NCBI GenBank assembly: GCA_016707895.1
Contig: JADJGV010000037.1
Span: 310,001 to 374,000 of the forward strand
Length of the DNA stretch: 64,000 nucleotides
Direction: 5' to 3'
Source of the DNA: Myxococcales bacterium
GTDB lineage: Bacteria; Myxococcota_A; Polyangia; Haliangiales; Haliangiaceae
Positions 28,427-39,900 of this stretch are shown here, piece by piece. Position 1 is the first letter of the stretch, and every line of letters begins with the position of its first letter. The notes below the pieces were generated by a model. The model was given only the letters and a program-made list of their open reading frames with translations. It was not told the origin of the DNA and did not search any database. The translations under genes were made by a program, and so were the position numbers.

Positions 28427-31400
28427 GTGTCCAACCCCACGGATCCGGGCGCGCCCGAAGCGGCGCTTGCAGGCGACGGTGCTGGTGCGGGGAGCGATGC
28501 GGCCCCGGCGCGTCCGCCGTCGATGGCGTCGCGGATCGACGCGCTGATGGAGACCCTCGACGACGAGGAGGGCGGCAGCGACGGCCCGGCCGGTTCGACG
28601 CCGGAGCTGGTGGTGAGCGAGGACGAGGAGCTGTCGATGGACGACCTCTCGGTGGAGTCCGAGGCGGTCGCCGTCCCCAAGGTCGCGCCGCCGCCGCTGG
28701 CGATCCCGCCCCGGCCGCCGATGCGGCCGCCGCTGCCGCCGGTGCCCTCGCTGCGCCCGCCGCCGCGCCCGCCGGCGCTGGTGCCGCCGGTCCGCCCGCC
28801 GGTGGTGGTGCCGCCGCCGGTGGTCAGCATCCCGTCGCCGTCGCCGTCGCACGCCGTCGCGGCGCCGCCGGTCGCGGTCGAGGTCGACGTCGAGCCCGCC
28901 GCCGAGGACGTGGGCGAGGTGTCCGACGTCGGCATCCCGCTCGACGTCGCCGACGAGGCGGTGAGCGAGGTGTCCGGCGTGATCGCGCTCCCCGAGGAGG
29001 CGGTCGCCGCGGTCGAGGCGCCGCCGCCGGCGCCGTCCGACGTCCCGCTCGAGCAGCGCCTGGAGTCGCCGACGGCGATCGAGCGCGCGCTCGGCGACCT
29101 CGGCGAGGCGGCGTGGGAGGAGCGGGCCGCCGAGCTGACCCGCCGGCTCGACGCCGCCACCGACCGCGCGCAGGTCGCCGACCTGGCCTACGAGCTCGGC
29201 GAGCTGTGCGAGCGCCGGCTGGTCGACGAGGCCCGCGCGGTCAAGGCGTTCGGTCGGGCGCTGGCCAGCGATCCGTCGCTGCGCGCCAACCTGTGGGCGA
29301 TCCGCCGGGTGTTCTACCGGCGCGGCCTGTGGCCCAACCTGATCAAGCTGATCGACGCCGAGTCGCGGTTCGCGATCGACGACGACGAGCGCGCCGACCT
29401 GTCGATCGAGAAGGCGGCGATCCTGGCCGACAAGCTGGGCCAGACCGACGACGCCCGGGCCGCCCTCGAGGACGCGGTGCTGCTGGCGCCGGCGTCCCTG
29501 GCGGCGCTGATCGCGCTCGAGCGCGTCGCCGACGATCCGGCGCGCCAGGTCGAGGTGTGGGCGCAGCTGGCCGAGGCCAGCCAGCGCCCCGAGCGCAAGC
29601 TGGTCTACCTGCTCGATCAGGTGCGGTTCTGGAGCGAGCGCGGCGACGATCTCGATCGCGCCCGCGAGCTGATCGGCCAGGCGGCGGCGCTGGGCGTCGA
29701 CAGCGAGCGCGTCAACCAGGAGCGCCTGCGGCTGGCCGAGCAGGCCGGCGATCGCGAGGAGCTCTTGGCCGCGCTCGCGGCCATCGCCGGCCAGCTGGCC
29801 GGCCGCGCCGCGGCCGGCGTGCCCGACGCCGCGGTCGCCGGCGCGACGCCAGGGCAGGCGCCCGGGCGGGCGGCGATCCTGCGCCTGCAGGTCGTCGCGC
29901 TCCGCCGGCGCCAGGCGCAGGTGGCGCGCGCGATGGGCGCCAGCGATCGGGCCTGGGACTTCCTGCAGGCGGCGATCGCGCTGGCCCCCGGCGAGCCGAT
30001 CCTGCTGGCCGACCTGGCCGATCTGGCCGAGGAGCTGGGCCGCTACGACGAGCTCGCCGACCTGGTGCAGAGCTGGCAAGCGGTCGAGGGCGATCCGTCG
30101 CGGGTGCTGACCTTGTCGATCCGCCGCGCCGACGCGCTCCTGCGCGCCGGCCAGCGCGAGCCGGCGCTGGCGGCGCTGGCGGCGGTCGAGGCCAGCGCGC
30201 CGGGGTTCGCCCCGGCGATCGCGCTGCGCGAGCGCGACGCGCTGGTGACCGGCGATCGCGCGGCGCTGGCCGAGGCCTGGCAGCGGGCCGCCGACGCCGC
30301 ACGGCTCGGCGAGTCGCTGGGGCCGGCCGGCACGCCCGATCCGCAGGGCGCGATCGCCGGCTACGTGATGGCGGCCCACGCGTGGCTGCACGACGTCGGT
30401 GGCGAGCGCGGCGACGCGGGCGCGCTGGCGGCGCTGGGCGCGGCGCGCGAGCTGGCGCCGGCCGATCCGATCGTGATCGAGGCGCTGGTCGAGGTCCACG
30501 AGCGGGCGGGGCGCATCGACGACGCGGCCGCGGTGCTCGGCGCGCTCGACAGCCCCGAGGCCGCGGCGCGGATGGCGCGGATGTTCCGCAGCGCCGGCCG
30601 GGTCGCCGACGCGCTCGCGGTCGATCGTGCGCGCGCGGCCAAGGCCCCCGACGATCTGGCCGCGGCCTGGCGCATCGATGGCGCGCTCGAGGAGCTCGGC
30701 CTCGACGACGACCGGCTGGTGCACCTGGCGACCCTGGCCGAGCGCGAGCGCGATCCGGCGCGGCGCGGCTTCGCCCGGGTGGCGGCGGCGCGGCTGGCCG
30801 AGGCCGCCGGCGACAACGCCGCGGCGATCGAGCTGTACAAGCAGACCCTGGCCGACTGGCCCGAGGATCGCTTCACCCACGCGGCGCTGCTGGCGGCGCT
30901 GCGCCGGGTCGGGCGCTGGGAGGAGCTGGCGGCGGCGCGGCGGGCCCAGGCCGACGGCCTGGGCGACGGGGCCGACGTCGGGCGGGCGCTGCGCGAGGCG
31001 GCGTGGCTGTACGAGGACCGGCTCGCGCGCCCGCGCGACGCGCTGGCCGTGTACCGCCAGCTGCTCGAGCGCGATCCCGACGACGTGCACGCGCGCGCGG
31101 GCGCGGTGCGCGCGGCGCTGGCGGCCGGCGACGCCACCAGCGCGGTGCGGACGCTCGAGCTGGGCGTCGACGACAGCGGCACCGCGGCGCTGGCCTGGGC
31201 CCAGGCCCGCGAGCGGGCCGGCGAGCTCGACGAGGTCGGCGAGGCGTACCTGCGCGCCGAGGCGGCGGCGGCGCCCGGCTCGGTGGCCGGGCTCGAGGCC
31301 GCGATCGCGGCGCTGCGGGTCGGCGCGGCGCGCGGCGACGTGATCCAGCGGGTCGCGGCGACCCGGGCGCTGGCGGCGCGCGTCGACGTGCCGACGCTGG

Positions 31401-33922
31401 CGGCGGCGCTGCGCGAGGAGCTGGGCTGGCTGCACGCGCTGGTGCTCGAGGACTTCGATCAGGCGGCCGAGGAGTTCGCGGCGGCCGACGGCGACGACGG
31501 CGGCAGCGTCGGCGCGCTGTTCGGCGCGGCGCTGGTCGCGGCCCGGCGCCAGGATCGCACCGCCCAGGCCGCCGCGTTCGCGCGGCTCGCGGCGCGGCTG
31601 ACGATGCCCGAGGCTGCGGCGGCGCTGCACCTGCGCGCCGCGGCGATCGCGACCGCGGCCGGCGAGCACGACGCGGCGATGGCCCGGGTCAGCGCCGCGC
31701 GCGCGGTCGCGCCCGACGACGTCGGCGCGCTGCTGGTGGCCGCCGAGCAGCAGGCCACCGCGGCGCCGCCAGCGCCCGGCGAGGACGTCGCCTCGGCGAT
31801 CGATCGCCTGCTGGCCCGCGCCGACGTGCTGGCGATGCGCTCGACGCTCGCCGACGATCCCGCGGCCCGCGACGGCTGGGAGCTCGATCGCGCCGAGGCG
31901 CTCGAGGCCGCCGGCCGGTTGCGCGAGGCCGGCGCCGCGGTCACCGCGGTGCTGCGCGGCAACCCCCACGACGTGCGCGCGCTCGAGGCGCTGGTCCGGC
32001 TGGCCCACCGCGGCGGCGATCGCCCCACCGAGGCCCGGGCCGCGCTGGCCCTGGCCGCCGTCACCGCGGGCCCCGCCGCCAAGCGCGAGCTGTACGCCCG
32101 GGCCGCGGCGATCCTCGATCGCGACGACGCCGGCGGCGATCGCGCCGCGGCGGTCGCGGTGTACCGCCGGATGTGCGCCGACGACGCCGGCGACGCCTGC
32201 TTCCCGCGGCTGGCCGAGCTGGCCCGCGGCAAGGGCGACATCCGCACGCTGTTCGAGGCGCTGACCGATCGGCTGCGCTGGCTGGCCGCCGGCGACGATC
32301 GCGACGCCGAGGTGCCGCTGCTGTCCGAGCGCGCGCAGCTGCGGCGCGCCCTGGGCGACATGCGCGGCACGGCCGACGATCTCGATCACCTGCTGGCGAT
32401 CGCGCCCGCGCACGTCGACGCCCTGCGCCGCCGCGCCGATCTGGCCGGCGACCTCGGCGACGGCGCCGCCGCCGCCGCGCTGTGGCGCCGCTACCTCGCC
32501 GTCGAGACCGATCCGTCGGCGCGCGCCGACGCCGAGATGATCCTGGCGCGGACGCTGGCCGAGGATCTCGGCGACGTCGACGGCGCCATCGAGCAGGTCG
32601 AGCGCGTGATCGCGCAGCGGCCCGCCGACCTCACGCTGCGCGAGCGGCTGGTCGGGCTCGCGACCCAGGCCGGCGCGTGGCCCCGGGTCGCGCGCGAGCT
32701 GCGGGAGATCGCGCGGCTGCGCGCGACGCCCGGCGATCGCGCCAAGGACGAGCTGCGGCTCGGCCGCGTGACCCGCGATCACCTCGGCGACGCCGAGGAG
32801 GCGCTGGCCGCGTTCGAGCGCGGCCGGCAGCTCGATCCGCTGCACCTCGACCTCCTGCGCGAGCAGGTCGAGCTGGCGGCGCGCGGCCGGCCGGCCGCCC
32901 GGGCCGAGCTCCTGGCCCGCGGCGTCGACGACTTCCGCCGGGCCATCGACGCCAGCCCCACCTCGGTCGCGCTGTACGATCGGCTGGCCACGGTCCACGG
33001 CTGGGCCGGCGATCGCGACGGGCAGTGGCTGGCGCTGGTCGCCCTCGAGGCGCTCGGCGCCCCCGGGCCGGACCAGCGCAAGCTGATCGCCACCGGGCGC
33101 GAGCGTCCGGCGTCGGCGCCGTCGCGCCAGCTGCTGGATCCCGCGGCCCGGGCGGCGCTGCGCGCGGCCGGCGCCGGCGGCGTGGCCGGCGAGCTGTGGA
33201 AGGCGCTGGCGCCGGCGGTGACCGCGTCGCTGGCGATCGACCCGGCCAAGCTCGGGTTCGTGCGCGGCGATCGCGTCGCGATGAAGGCGCTGGGCAAGAA
33301 GTACGAGGCGCTGGGCGCGGCGCTGGCCGCGGTCGGCGTCGACGACGTCGAGCTGTACGTCAGCGAGGGCCGCCAGGGCCAGGCCCGGGTGCTCTCGGGC
33401 GAGACGCCGATCGTGTGCTGCGGCGCGGACGTCGCCGCGGGCGCCACGGCGGCGGCGCGGTTCGCGCTCGGGCGCGCGGCGTGGCTGGCGTCCGAGGGCG
33501 CCGCGGCGCTGCTCGAGCTCAACGACGCGCAGGTCGCGTGGTTCGTGATCGCCGGCCTGAAGGTCGCGGGCGTGCCGGTGCCGCCGGCGCTGGCGGCGCG
33601 GGTCGCCGGCGACGAGGCGGCGATCGCCGAGCGGACGCGCCTGATCGACAAGCACCTGGCGCGTCGCGACAAGAAGCTGGTGGTGGCGCTGGCGCCGCGC
33701 ATCGGCGAGCTCGGCGACCTGACGGCGTGGCGGGCCGCGATGCTGGCGTCGAGCCAGCGCGCCGGCCTGTGGCTGGGCGGCGACCTCGGCGTGGCGCTGG
33801 CCGCGCTCGACGTCGGCCGTGGCGGGCGGCACCTGGATCCTGGCGCGGTCGACCTGGTGCGGTGGTCGGTGTCGGCGGCGTACGCCCAGCTGCGCGCGAC
33901 CGCCAGCGGAGGCACGCGATGA
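28427..33922 (+). CDS. giant TPR protein 1 (1831 aa)
   Basis: The product has an acidic N-terminus, a Pro-rich stretch (about residues 85-140), Ala-rich TPR-like helical repeats from about residue 210 to 1560, and a C-terminal domain (about 1590-1831) starting 'LAIDPAKLGFVRGDRVAMK'. That domain is shared with the next protein. There is no signal peptide or membrane segment. GTG 28427 lies inside a perfect AAGGAGGTG ribosome site, so the start is uncertain; ATG 28523 is an alternative. It overlaps the next giant gene by 4 nt (ATGA). Likely a large protein-interaction scaffold; function unknown. Confidence 0.75.
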   Translation: MSNPTDPGAPEAALAGDGAGAGSDAAPARPPSMASRIDALMETLDDEEGGSDGPAGSTPELVVSEDEELSMDDLSVESEAVAVPKVAPPPLAIPPRPPMRPPLPPVPSLRPPPRPPALVPPVRPPVVVPPPVVSIPSPSPSHAVAAPPVAVEVDVEPAAEDVGEVSDVGIPLDVADEAVSEVSGVIALPEEAVAAVEAPPPAPSDVPLEQRLESPTAIERALGDLGEAAWEERAAELTRRLDAATDRAQVADLAYELGELCERRLVDEARAVKAFGRALASDPSLRANLWAIRRVFYRRGLWPNLIKLIDAESRFAIDDDERADLSIEKAAILADKLGQTDDARAALEDAVLLAPASLAALIALERVADDPARQVEVWAQLAEASQRPERKLVYLLDQVRFWSERGDDLDRARELIGQAAALGVDSERVNQERLRLAEQAGDREELLAALAAIAGQLAGRAAAGVPDAAVAGATPGQAPGRAAILRLQVVALRRRQAQVARAMGASDRAWDFLQAAIALAPGEPILLADLADLAEELGRYDELADLVQSWQAVEGDPSRVLTLSIRRADALLRAGQREPALAALAAVEASAPGFAPAIALRERDALVTGDRAALAEAWQRAADAARLGESLGPAGTPDPQGAIAGYVMAAHAWLHDVGGERGDAGALAALGAARELAPADPIVIEALVEVHERAGRIDDAAAVLGALDSPEAAARMARMFRSAGRVADALAVDRARAAKAPDDLAAAWRIDGALEELGLDDDRLVHLATLAERERDPARRGFARVAAARLAEAAGDNAAAIELYKQTLADWPEDRFTHAALLAALRRVGRWEELAAARRAQADGLGDGADVGRALREAAWLYEDRLARPRDALAVYRQLLERDPDDVHARAGAVRAALAAGDATSAVRTLELGVDDSGTAALAWAQARERAGELDEVGEAYLRAEAAAAPGSVAGLEAAIAALRVGAARGDVIQRVAATRALAARVDVPTLAAALREELGWLHALVLEDFDQAAEEFAAADGDDGGSVGALFGAALVAARRQDRTAQAAAFARLAARLTMPEAAAALHLRAAAIATAAGEHDAAMARVSAARAVAPDDVGALLVAAEQQATAAPPAPGEDVASAIDRLLARADVLAMRSTLADDPAARDGWELDRAEALEAAGRLREAGAAVTAVLRGNPHDVRALEALVRLAHRGGDRPTEARAALALAAVTAGPAAKRELYARAAAILDRDDAGGDRAAAVAVYRRMCADDAGDACFPRLAELARGKGDIRTLFEALTDRLRWLAAGDDRDAEVPLLSERAQLRRALGDMRGTADDLDHLLAIAPAHVDALRRRADLAGDLGDGAAAAALWRRYLAVETDPSARADAEMILARTLAEDLGDVDGAIEQVERVIAQRPADLTLRERLVGLATQAGAWPRVARELREIARLRATPGDRAKDELRLGRVTRDHLGDAEEALAAFERGRQLDPLHLDLLREQVELAARGRPAARAELLARGVDDFRRAIDASPTSVALYDRLATVHGWAGDRDGQWLALVALEALGAPGPDQRKLIATGRERPASAPSRQLLDPAARAALRAAGAGGVAGELWKALAPAVTASLAIDPAKLGFVRGDRVAMKALGKKYEALGAALAAVGVDDVELYVSEGRQGQARVLSGETPIVCCGADVAAGATAAARFALGRAAWLASEGAAALLELNDAQVAWFVIAGLKVAGVPVPPALAARVAGDEAAIAERTRLIDKHLARRDKKLVVALAPRIGELGDLTAWRAAMLASSQRAGLWLGGDLGVALAALDVGRGGRHLDPGAVDLVRWSVSAAYAQLRATASGGTR

Positions 33923-36900
33923 CGACCGGTGGTAGCGGCAACGATCCCAAGAACGGCCCCGGCTTCGGCGACGAGCTGCTCGCCGAGCTCGACGCGTGGG
34001 ACAAGACCTTCGACGCGCTCCACGATCAGGAGAGCCTGTTCTCGCCAGCCGCCGCCGCGCCCGCCGCGCCCGTCGTGCCGCCGCCGGCGCCGGCGCCGCC
34101 CGCGTTCGACGCCGGCGACGATGACGTCACCCGCACCGTCGCGCTCGCGCCGCCCAGCGCCGCCGCCCAGCGCGCGGCCGAGGCCGCGGCCCTCGACGAG
34201 CCGACCGGCGTCGGCGGCGCGCCCGAGCCGCCGCCGGCGTTCGACGAGCCGACCGGCGTCCGCGCGCCGAGCGCGTCTGCGTCGACGGTGTTCGACGAGC
34301 CGACCGTCATGACCACGGCGCCGCTGCCCCCCGCCGCGCCGCCGGTCGTCGTGGTGCCGCCGCCGCGCCGCTCGGCCGCGCGCACCACGCCGCCGCCGGC
34401 GCCGCGGTCGCGCGTGGTCGCGGTGCCGCCGGTGGCCGTGCCGCCGCCGCCGGTGGCCGCCCGACCGGTGAGCCCGCCGCGCCCGTCGACGGCCGTCGAC
34501 GAGACCGACTTCTCCGATCTCGGCTTCAGCGGCCCGCCCGAGGCGCTGGGCTCGCTGCTCGGCCAGCCGCCGCCGCTGCCGCCCCTCGAAGAGGTCTCGC
34601 CCGACGTGGCGCTGGCCTCGTTCGACGACGACGAGGTGCTGACCTCGGCGGTCCGCCCCGACGCGGCCATGGCCGGGCTGGCGCCGACCCCGGTCGACGA
34701 CGATCCGTTCGCGCCCTCGGCCGACGATCTCGACGAGCTGCAGCGCATGGCGCAGCGCCAGGGCGGCGAGATGACGCGGGTCGCGCAGGTGCCGGCCGAG
34801 CTGTTCGAGGTCGACGAGACGATGGATCGCGGCGTCGCCAAGGCGCCGCCCGAGGACTTCTCCGATCCGGCCGCCGATCCGGCCGACGACACCTTCGACC
34901 GCGCCAACCGCACGCGCATCCTCGACCCGAACGACGCGCTCCTGGCCGAGGCCGGCGCCAAGAAGCCGGTGCGCACCCCGGCGATCGTGCGCCGCGGCGC
35001 CGAGTCGGTGCGCAAGAAGCCCGCATCGACCGGCGGCTTCGGCGGCGGCGAGTCCACGCGGGTGGCCGACCTGCGCGAGCTCGAGAAGCTGCGCAGCCAC
35101 CCCGAGGCGCCGCGCCAGGCGCGGCCGACGCCGGCCACCGCCTACCAGCCGCCGCCCGAGCCCGAGGAAGACTTCTACGCCGACATCGAGATCGGCGGCG
35201 ACGAGGAGGAGGTCACCGGCACGCCGGCCTCGGCCAAGCGGGTGACCGCGAACGTCGTCCGCCGCACCGGCGACAGCCCGGCCCTGCGTCCGCCGCCCGC
35301 GGCGCCGACGCGGCCCGCGCCCGCCCGGCCGATCGCGGACGACGACGACGAGCCCGAGCTGCAGATCTCGGCCGCCGAGCCTGAGCCGGCCGCGCCGGTG
35401 GCGAAGCCGCCGGTCGACGACGACCTGGGGCTCGACGCGGCGATGGCCGAGTTCATGACGCCCGAGGTCACGCCGGTCGGCGCCCGCGTCGACGCGGCGC
35501 CGCCGCCGGCGCCCGCGATCGAAGACGCGATTCCGGACGCCGTGCCCGAGCCGGTCGCCGAGTCGGGCGCCTTCGCGGGCGGTCCGGTGGCCGACGTCGC
35601 CGCCGATCCGCTGGGCGACATGCTCGCCACGATCGACGCCGAACCGGCGGCGCCCGAGGTGGTCGCCGAGGCCGGGTTCGAGGCCGCGCCGGAGCTGGCG
35701 CTCGAGCTCGAGCCGGCGCCGTCCGTCGAGATCGAGGCCGCGCCGGAGCCGGCGGTCGAGCTCGAGGCCGCGCCGGAGCTGGCGGTCGAGCTCGAGGCCG
35801 CGCCGGAGCTGGCGGTCGAGGCCGACGCCGCCGTCGAGGCGGCGCCGGTGATGGCGTCCGGACCGGCGACGCAGCTCGGCGTCGCGCCGTTCGCCGCCAT
35901 CGCCAGCGCGTCGCCCGCGGTCGCGCCCAGCAGCGCCGCCGCGTTCGCCGACGACGCCGGCAGCCAGACCAAGATCGGCGTGCCGCCGCCGCCGCGGCCG
36001 ACGGCCGATCGCTCGGGGCCGGTCGAGGCGCCCGCCGCCCGCCCGGCCACCGCGCCGCCGACGCGCGCCCCCACCGCGCCGCCGATCGCGGCCGCGCCGC
36101 CGGTGGTCGCCGACGTCGCGCTGCCCCCCGCGCTGTTCGCGGCGACGCTGCCCACGCTCGAGCTCGACGCCGTCCGCCTACCCGAGCACGTCGATCCCAC
36201 CGCCGGGTTCGATCTCGGCGAGGCCGCGGCCCACGGCATCCTGCGGCTCGAGCAGGAGCTCGAGCTGATCGACGAGCCGCGCGCCCAGGCGGTGCTGCGC
36301 ATCGAGGCCGGCCGCCTGTACGAGCGGCTCGGCGACGTCGATCGCGCGCGCGCCAGCTACGACGCGGCGCTGCTGGCCGATCCGCGCGCCACCGCGGCGC
36401 TGCGCGGCCTGCGCCGCATCGCCCGCGGCGCCGGCGACGTCGCCGAGGCCACCACTCACCTCGACGCCGAGCTCGGCATCGCCGGGCCGCTCGAGCGGCG
36501 CGCGCTGGCGCTGCACCGGGTCGACCTGCTGATGGCCGCCTCCGAGCAGGACCTGGCGCGGGTCGCGGTCGGCGAGCTGATCGACGAGGCCAAGAGCGAC
36601 GTCCGCGCGCAGCTGGCGCAGCTCGAGCTGGCGTTCCTCGACGGCCGCGCCGACGAGCTCGACGAGGCGCTCGAGCGGCTGGGCGCGGTGCTGGCCGACG
36701 GCGGCCTGCGCGCCGCGGTCGACGTCGCCCGCGGCCACCTGCGCGACCGCTCCGGCGACCGCGCCGGCGCCGCGGCGAGCTTCGCGCGCGCGATCGGCGC
36801 CGACGGCGCGGCGCTGGCCGCCCACGTCGGGCTGCTGCGCGACAGCGACGGCGGCGACGCCGCGGCGGCGCTGGCCGCGCGGGTGCCGGCCGGCGCGACC

Positions 36901-39900
36901 CAGGCCGCGCTCTTGCTGGAGGCCGCGCAGCGCGGCCACGCCGACAGCCTGGCCGCGGCCGCGGCGCTGGCGCCCGACGATCCCACCGTCCAGGCGGCGT
37001 ACCTGGCCGCGGCGATGGCCGGCGGCGCGCCCACCGACGAGGCGATCGCGATGGCGGCCCGCGCCAGCGATCCGGCGCTGCTGCGCGCGGCGTCGCTGTG
37101 GGCCGCGGCCCGGGTCGCGGCCGATCCGGCGCGCGCGGCGCAGGCGGTCGGCCTGTACCAGGCCGTGCTCGGCTGCGAGCCCGCCGACGAGCTGGCCACC
37201 GCGGCGCTGGTCGACGCGCGGCTGGCCGCCGGCGATCCCGCCGGCGCCGCCGAGCAGCTGATCCTCCGCCTGGCCGCCGAGGCCGGCGACGAGCTGGATC
37301 GGGTGCGCGCGGCGACGCTGTTCGCCGCCGCCGGGCAGCTCGATCGCGCGCTGCCGCTGGTGCCGGCCGCCGAGGCCGTCGACAGCCCGGCCGCCGCCGA
37401 CGCGTGGGCCGACGTGCTGGGCGCCGGCGGGCAGGTCGATCGCCGCGGCGAGCTGCTGGCCGCGATCGCGGCGCGCTCCGACGAGCGCGTCGACGCCCGC
37501 ACCTGGGCGCGCAAGGCCGCCACCGCGCTCGATCGCGCGGCGCGCCCCGACGAGCCGGCCACGATGCTGCGCGCGCTCGAGGCCTGGGGCCAGGTCGCGG
37601 AGCTCGGCGCCGACGCCGAGCTGGCGCACCCGCGGGCCATGGTGCTGGCCGCCGCCACCGGCGACGCCGCGCTGATCGCCACCCACTGGGGGCGGGCCCA
37701 GGCCGCGGCCGAGTCGCCGGCCGCCGCCGCCACCATCGCGCTGGCGCGGGCGCGGATCGCCGCGGGCGACGGCGCGCCGTGGGCCGCGCAGGACGAGCTC
37801 CTGCACGAGGTGCCCGCGACCGATCCGCGCCGGCTCGCCGCCACCGCCGCGCTCGCCGGCGGCGCCGGCCTGTGGACCGACGTCGTGCTGGCCTACGAGG
37901 ATCGCGCCGGCGCGCTGCCGACCGGCAGCCCCGAGGCGCTGATCCTCCGCTACCGCGCCGCCGGCCTCGCGCTCGATCGCGCCAACGACGGCGCGCGCGC
38001 GTCGACGCTGCTGGCGACGATCGCCGATGAGCAGCCCGGGCTGGGCTTCGTCCACGACGCGCTGGCCACCGCCCGCCGCCGGCTGGGCGACGCCGCGCCG
38101 CCGCCGCGGGCCACCCGCGTCGACGGCAACCGCGCCGACGGCTTCGCCCGGCTGGTGCGCGACGCCGAGCAGCTCGCCGAGCAGGGCGACGGCCTGGGCG
38201 CGCTGGCGCTCTTGACCAAGGCGCTCGAGCTGCGCCCGCACGATCCGCTCGCCGGCGAGCCGCTGGTGCGGGTCGCCGCCGCGGTGCGCGAGGCCGGGCC
38301 GATCACCGCCGCCGCGCTGGCCGAGCTGCGGATGGCCGAGGACGCCGGCGATCACCGCGGCGCCGCCGACGCCTACGAGGCGCTGGCCCGCGTCGACGCC
38401 GGGCTGCGCGACGATCGCGCCTCGGCGCTGATGTCGATCGAGGCCGCGGCCGCGGCCGATCCGGCCCGGCTGGCGCTGGTGCGCGAGCTCGAGCGGGCCT
38501 ACGCCGCCGCCGGCCGCTGGGCCGACCTGGTCGCGCTGCGCGAGCGGCAGCTGGCCGGCGAGCCGGTCGGCGCCGATCGGGTCGCGCTGGCCGCCGACCG
38601 CGCGCTCCTGCTCGAGCGGCTGGATCGCCCCGAGGACGAGCTGCGCGCCGCCTACCAGGAGATCCTGGCCCAGGCCCCGCGCACCCGCCGCGCGCTGTTC
38701 CAGCTCGAGAGCCTGGTCCGCCGCGGCGGCAGCTCGCCCGAGCTGGCCGCGCTCGAGGACGCCATCGCCGCGTACTTCGAGAGCGATCCGCGCACCCGCT
38801 CGGCGTTCCTCACCCGCGGCGGCGAGACGCTGTCGGACCTCGGCAAGATCGATGACGCGATCGCCCACTTCCGCGAGGCCAACGAGCTGCGCGGGGGCTA
38901 CCCCGCCGCGCTCGAGGGCTGGCGCGACGCCGCGCTGCGCGGGCAGCTGTGGGCCGACCTGGCCGACGCCGCCGGCAAGGAGGCCGCGCTCACCGATCCG
39001 CACTCGGCCGAGGGCGCCGCCACCCGGGCCCGGCTGTGGCACCTGGCCGGCGTCGCGCTGATGGATCGAGCGCTGGCCAGCGAGCGCGCGATCGACGCGT
39101 TCCGCGCCACGCTGGCGGCCGATCCCCAGCACACCGACGCCTTCGTCCGGCTGCGGCTCTTGCTCGACGAGCAGGGCGAGCACGAGGCGCTGGCGCAGCT
39201 GCTCGAGGATCGCCTGACCGTCGAGACCGACAGCGTCGAGCGGGTCGCGCTGCACCGCGCGATCGCCGAGCTGGCGCGCAACTTCCTCGAGGATCGCGAT
39301 CGCGCCAAGTACCACTACCGGGCGATCGTCGACCGCGCGCCGTCGGACCTGCGGGCGATCGCCGCGCTGTCGGACATCGCGTGGGAGCAGGGCGCGTGGG
39401 GCGAGGCCGCCGACGCGCTGCTGGCGCGGGCCCGGCTCGAGCGCGACCCCGGCATGCAGCGCAACATCCACTTCCGGCTCGGCATGATCTACGCCGACCG
39501 GCTGCCCGATCCGCCGGCCGCGATCCGCGCGTTCCAGCGGGTGCTGGCCCACGATCCCGACGACGAGGCCGCGCTCGAGCGGCTCGCCGATCTCGGCATC
39601 GCCACCGCCGAGTGGCGGATGGCGCTCGGCGCCTGCGAGCGGCTGGTCAAGAACGAGACCGTGCCGGCGCGCAAGGTCGCCCACCTGCACCGGGTCGGCC
39701 GGATCTTCGCCGAAGGCTTCGCCGATCGGCGCAAGGCCGAGCGGGCGTACCAGCTCGCGGTCGACGCCGCGCCCGACAGCGACGTCGCGCTGGCCGCGCT
39801 GATCAAGTTCTACGAGGCCGCCGGCGACGCCGCGTCGATCCGCGTCCACCTCGGGATGGTCGCGGCCGCGATGCGGCAGCGCATCGCCGGCAACCTCGAG

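Noticed and set aside
28295..33832. A very long frame extending hutH upstream by 1800 codons
   Set aside because: Ordinary hutH length, the TACACA box and GTG 28294 mark the true start; the rest is antisense to the giant TPR gene.
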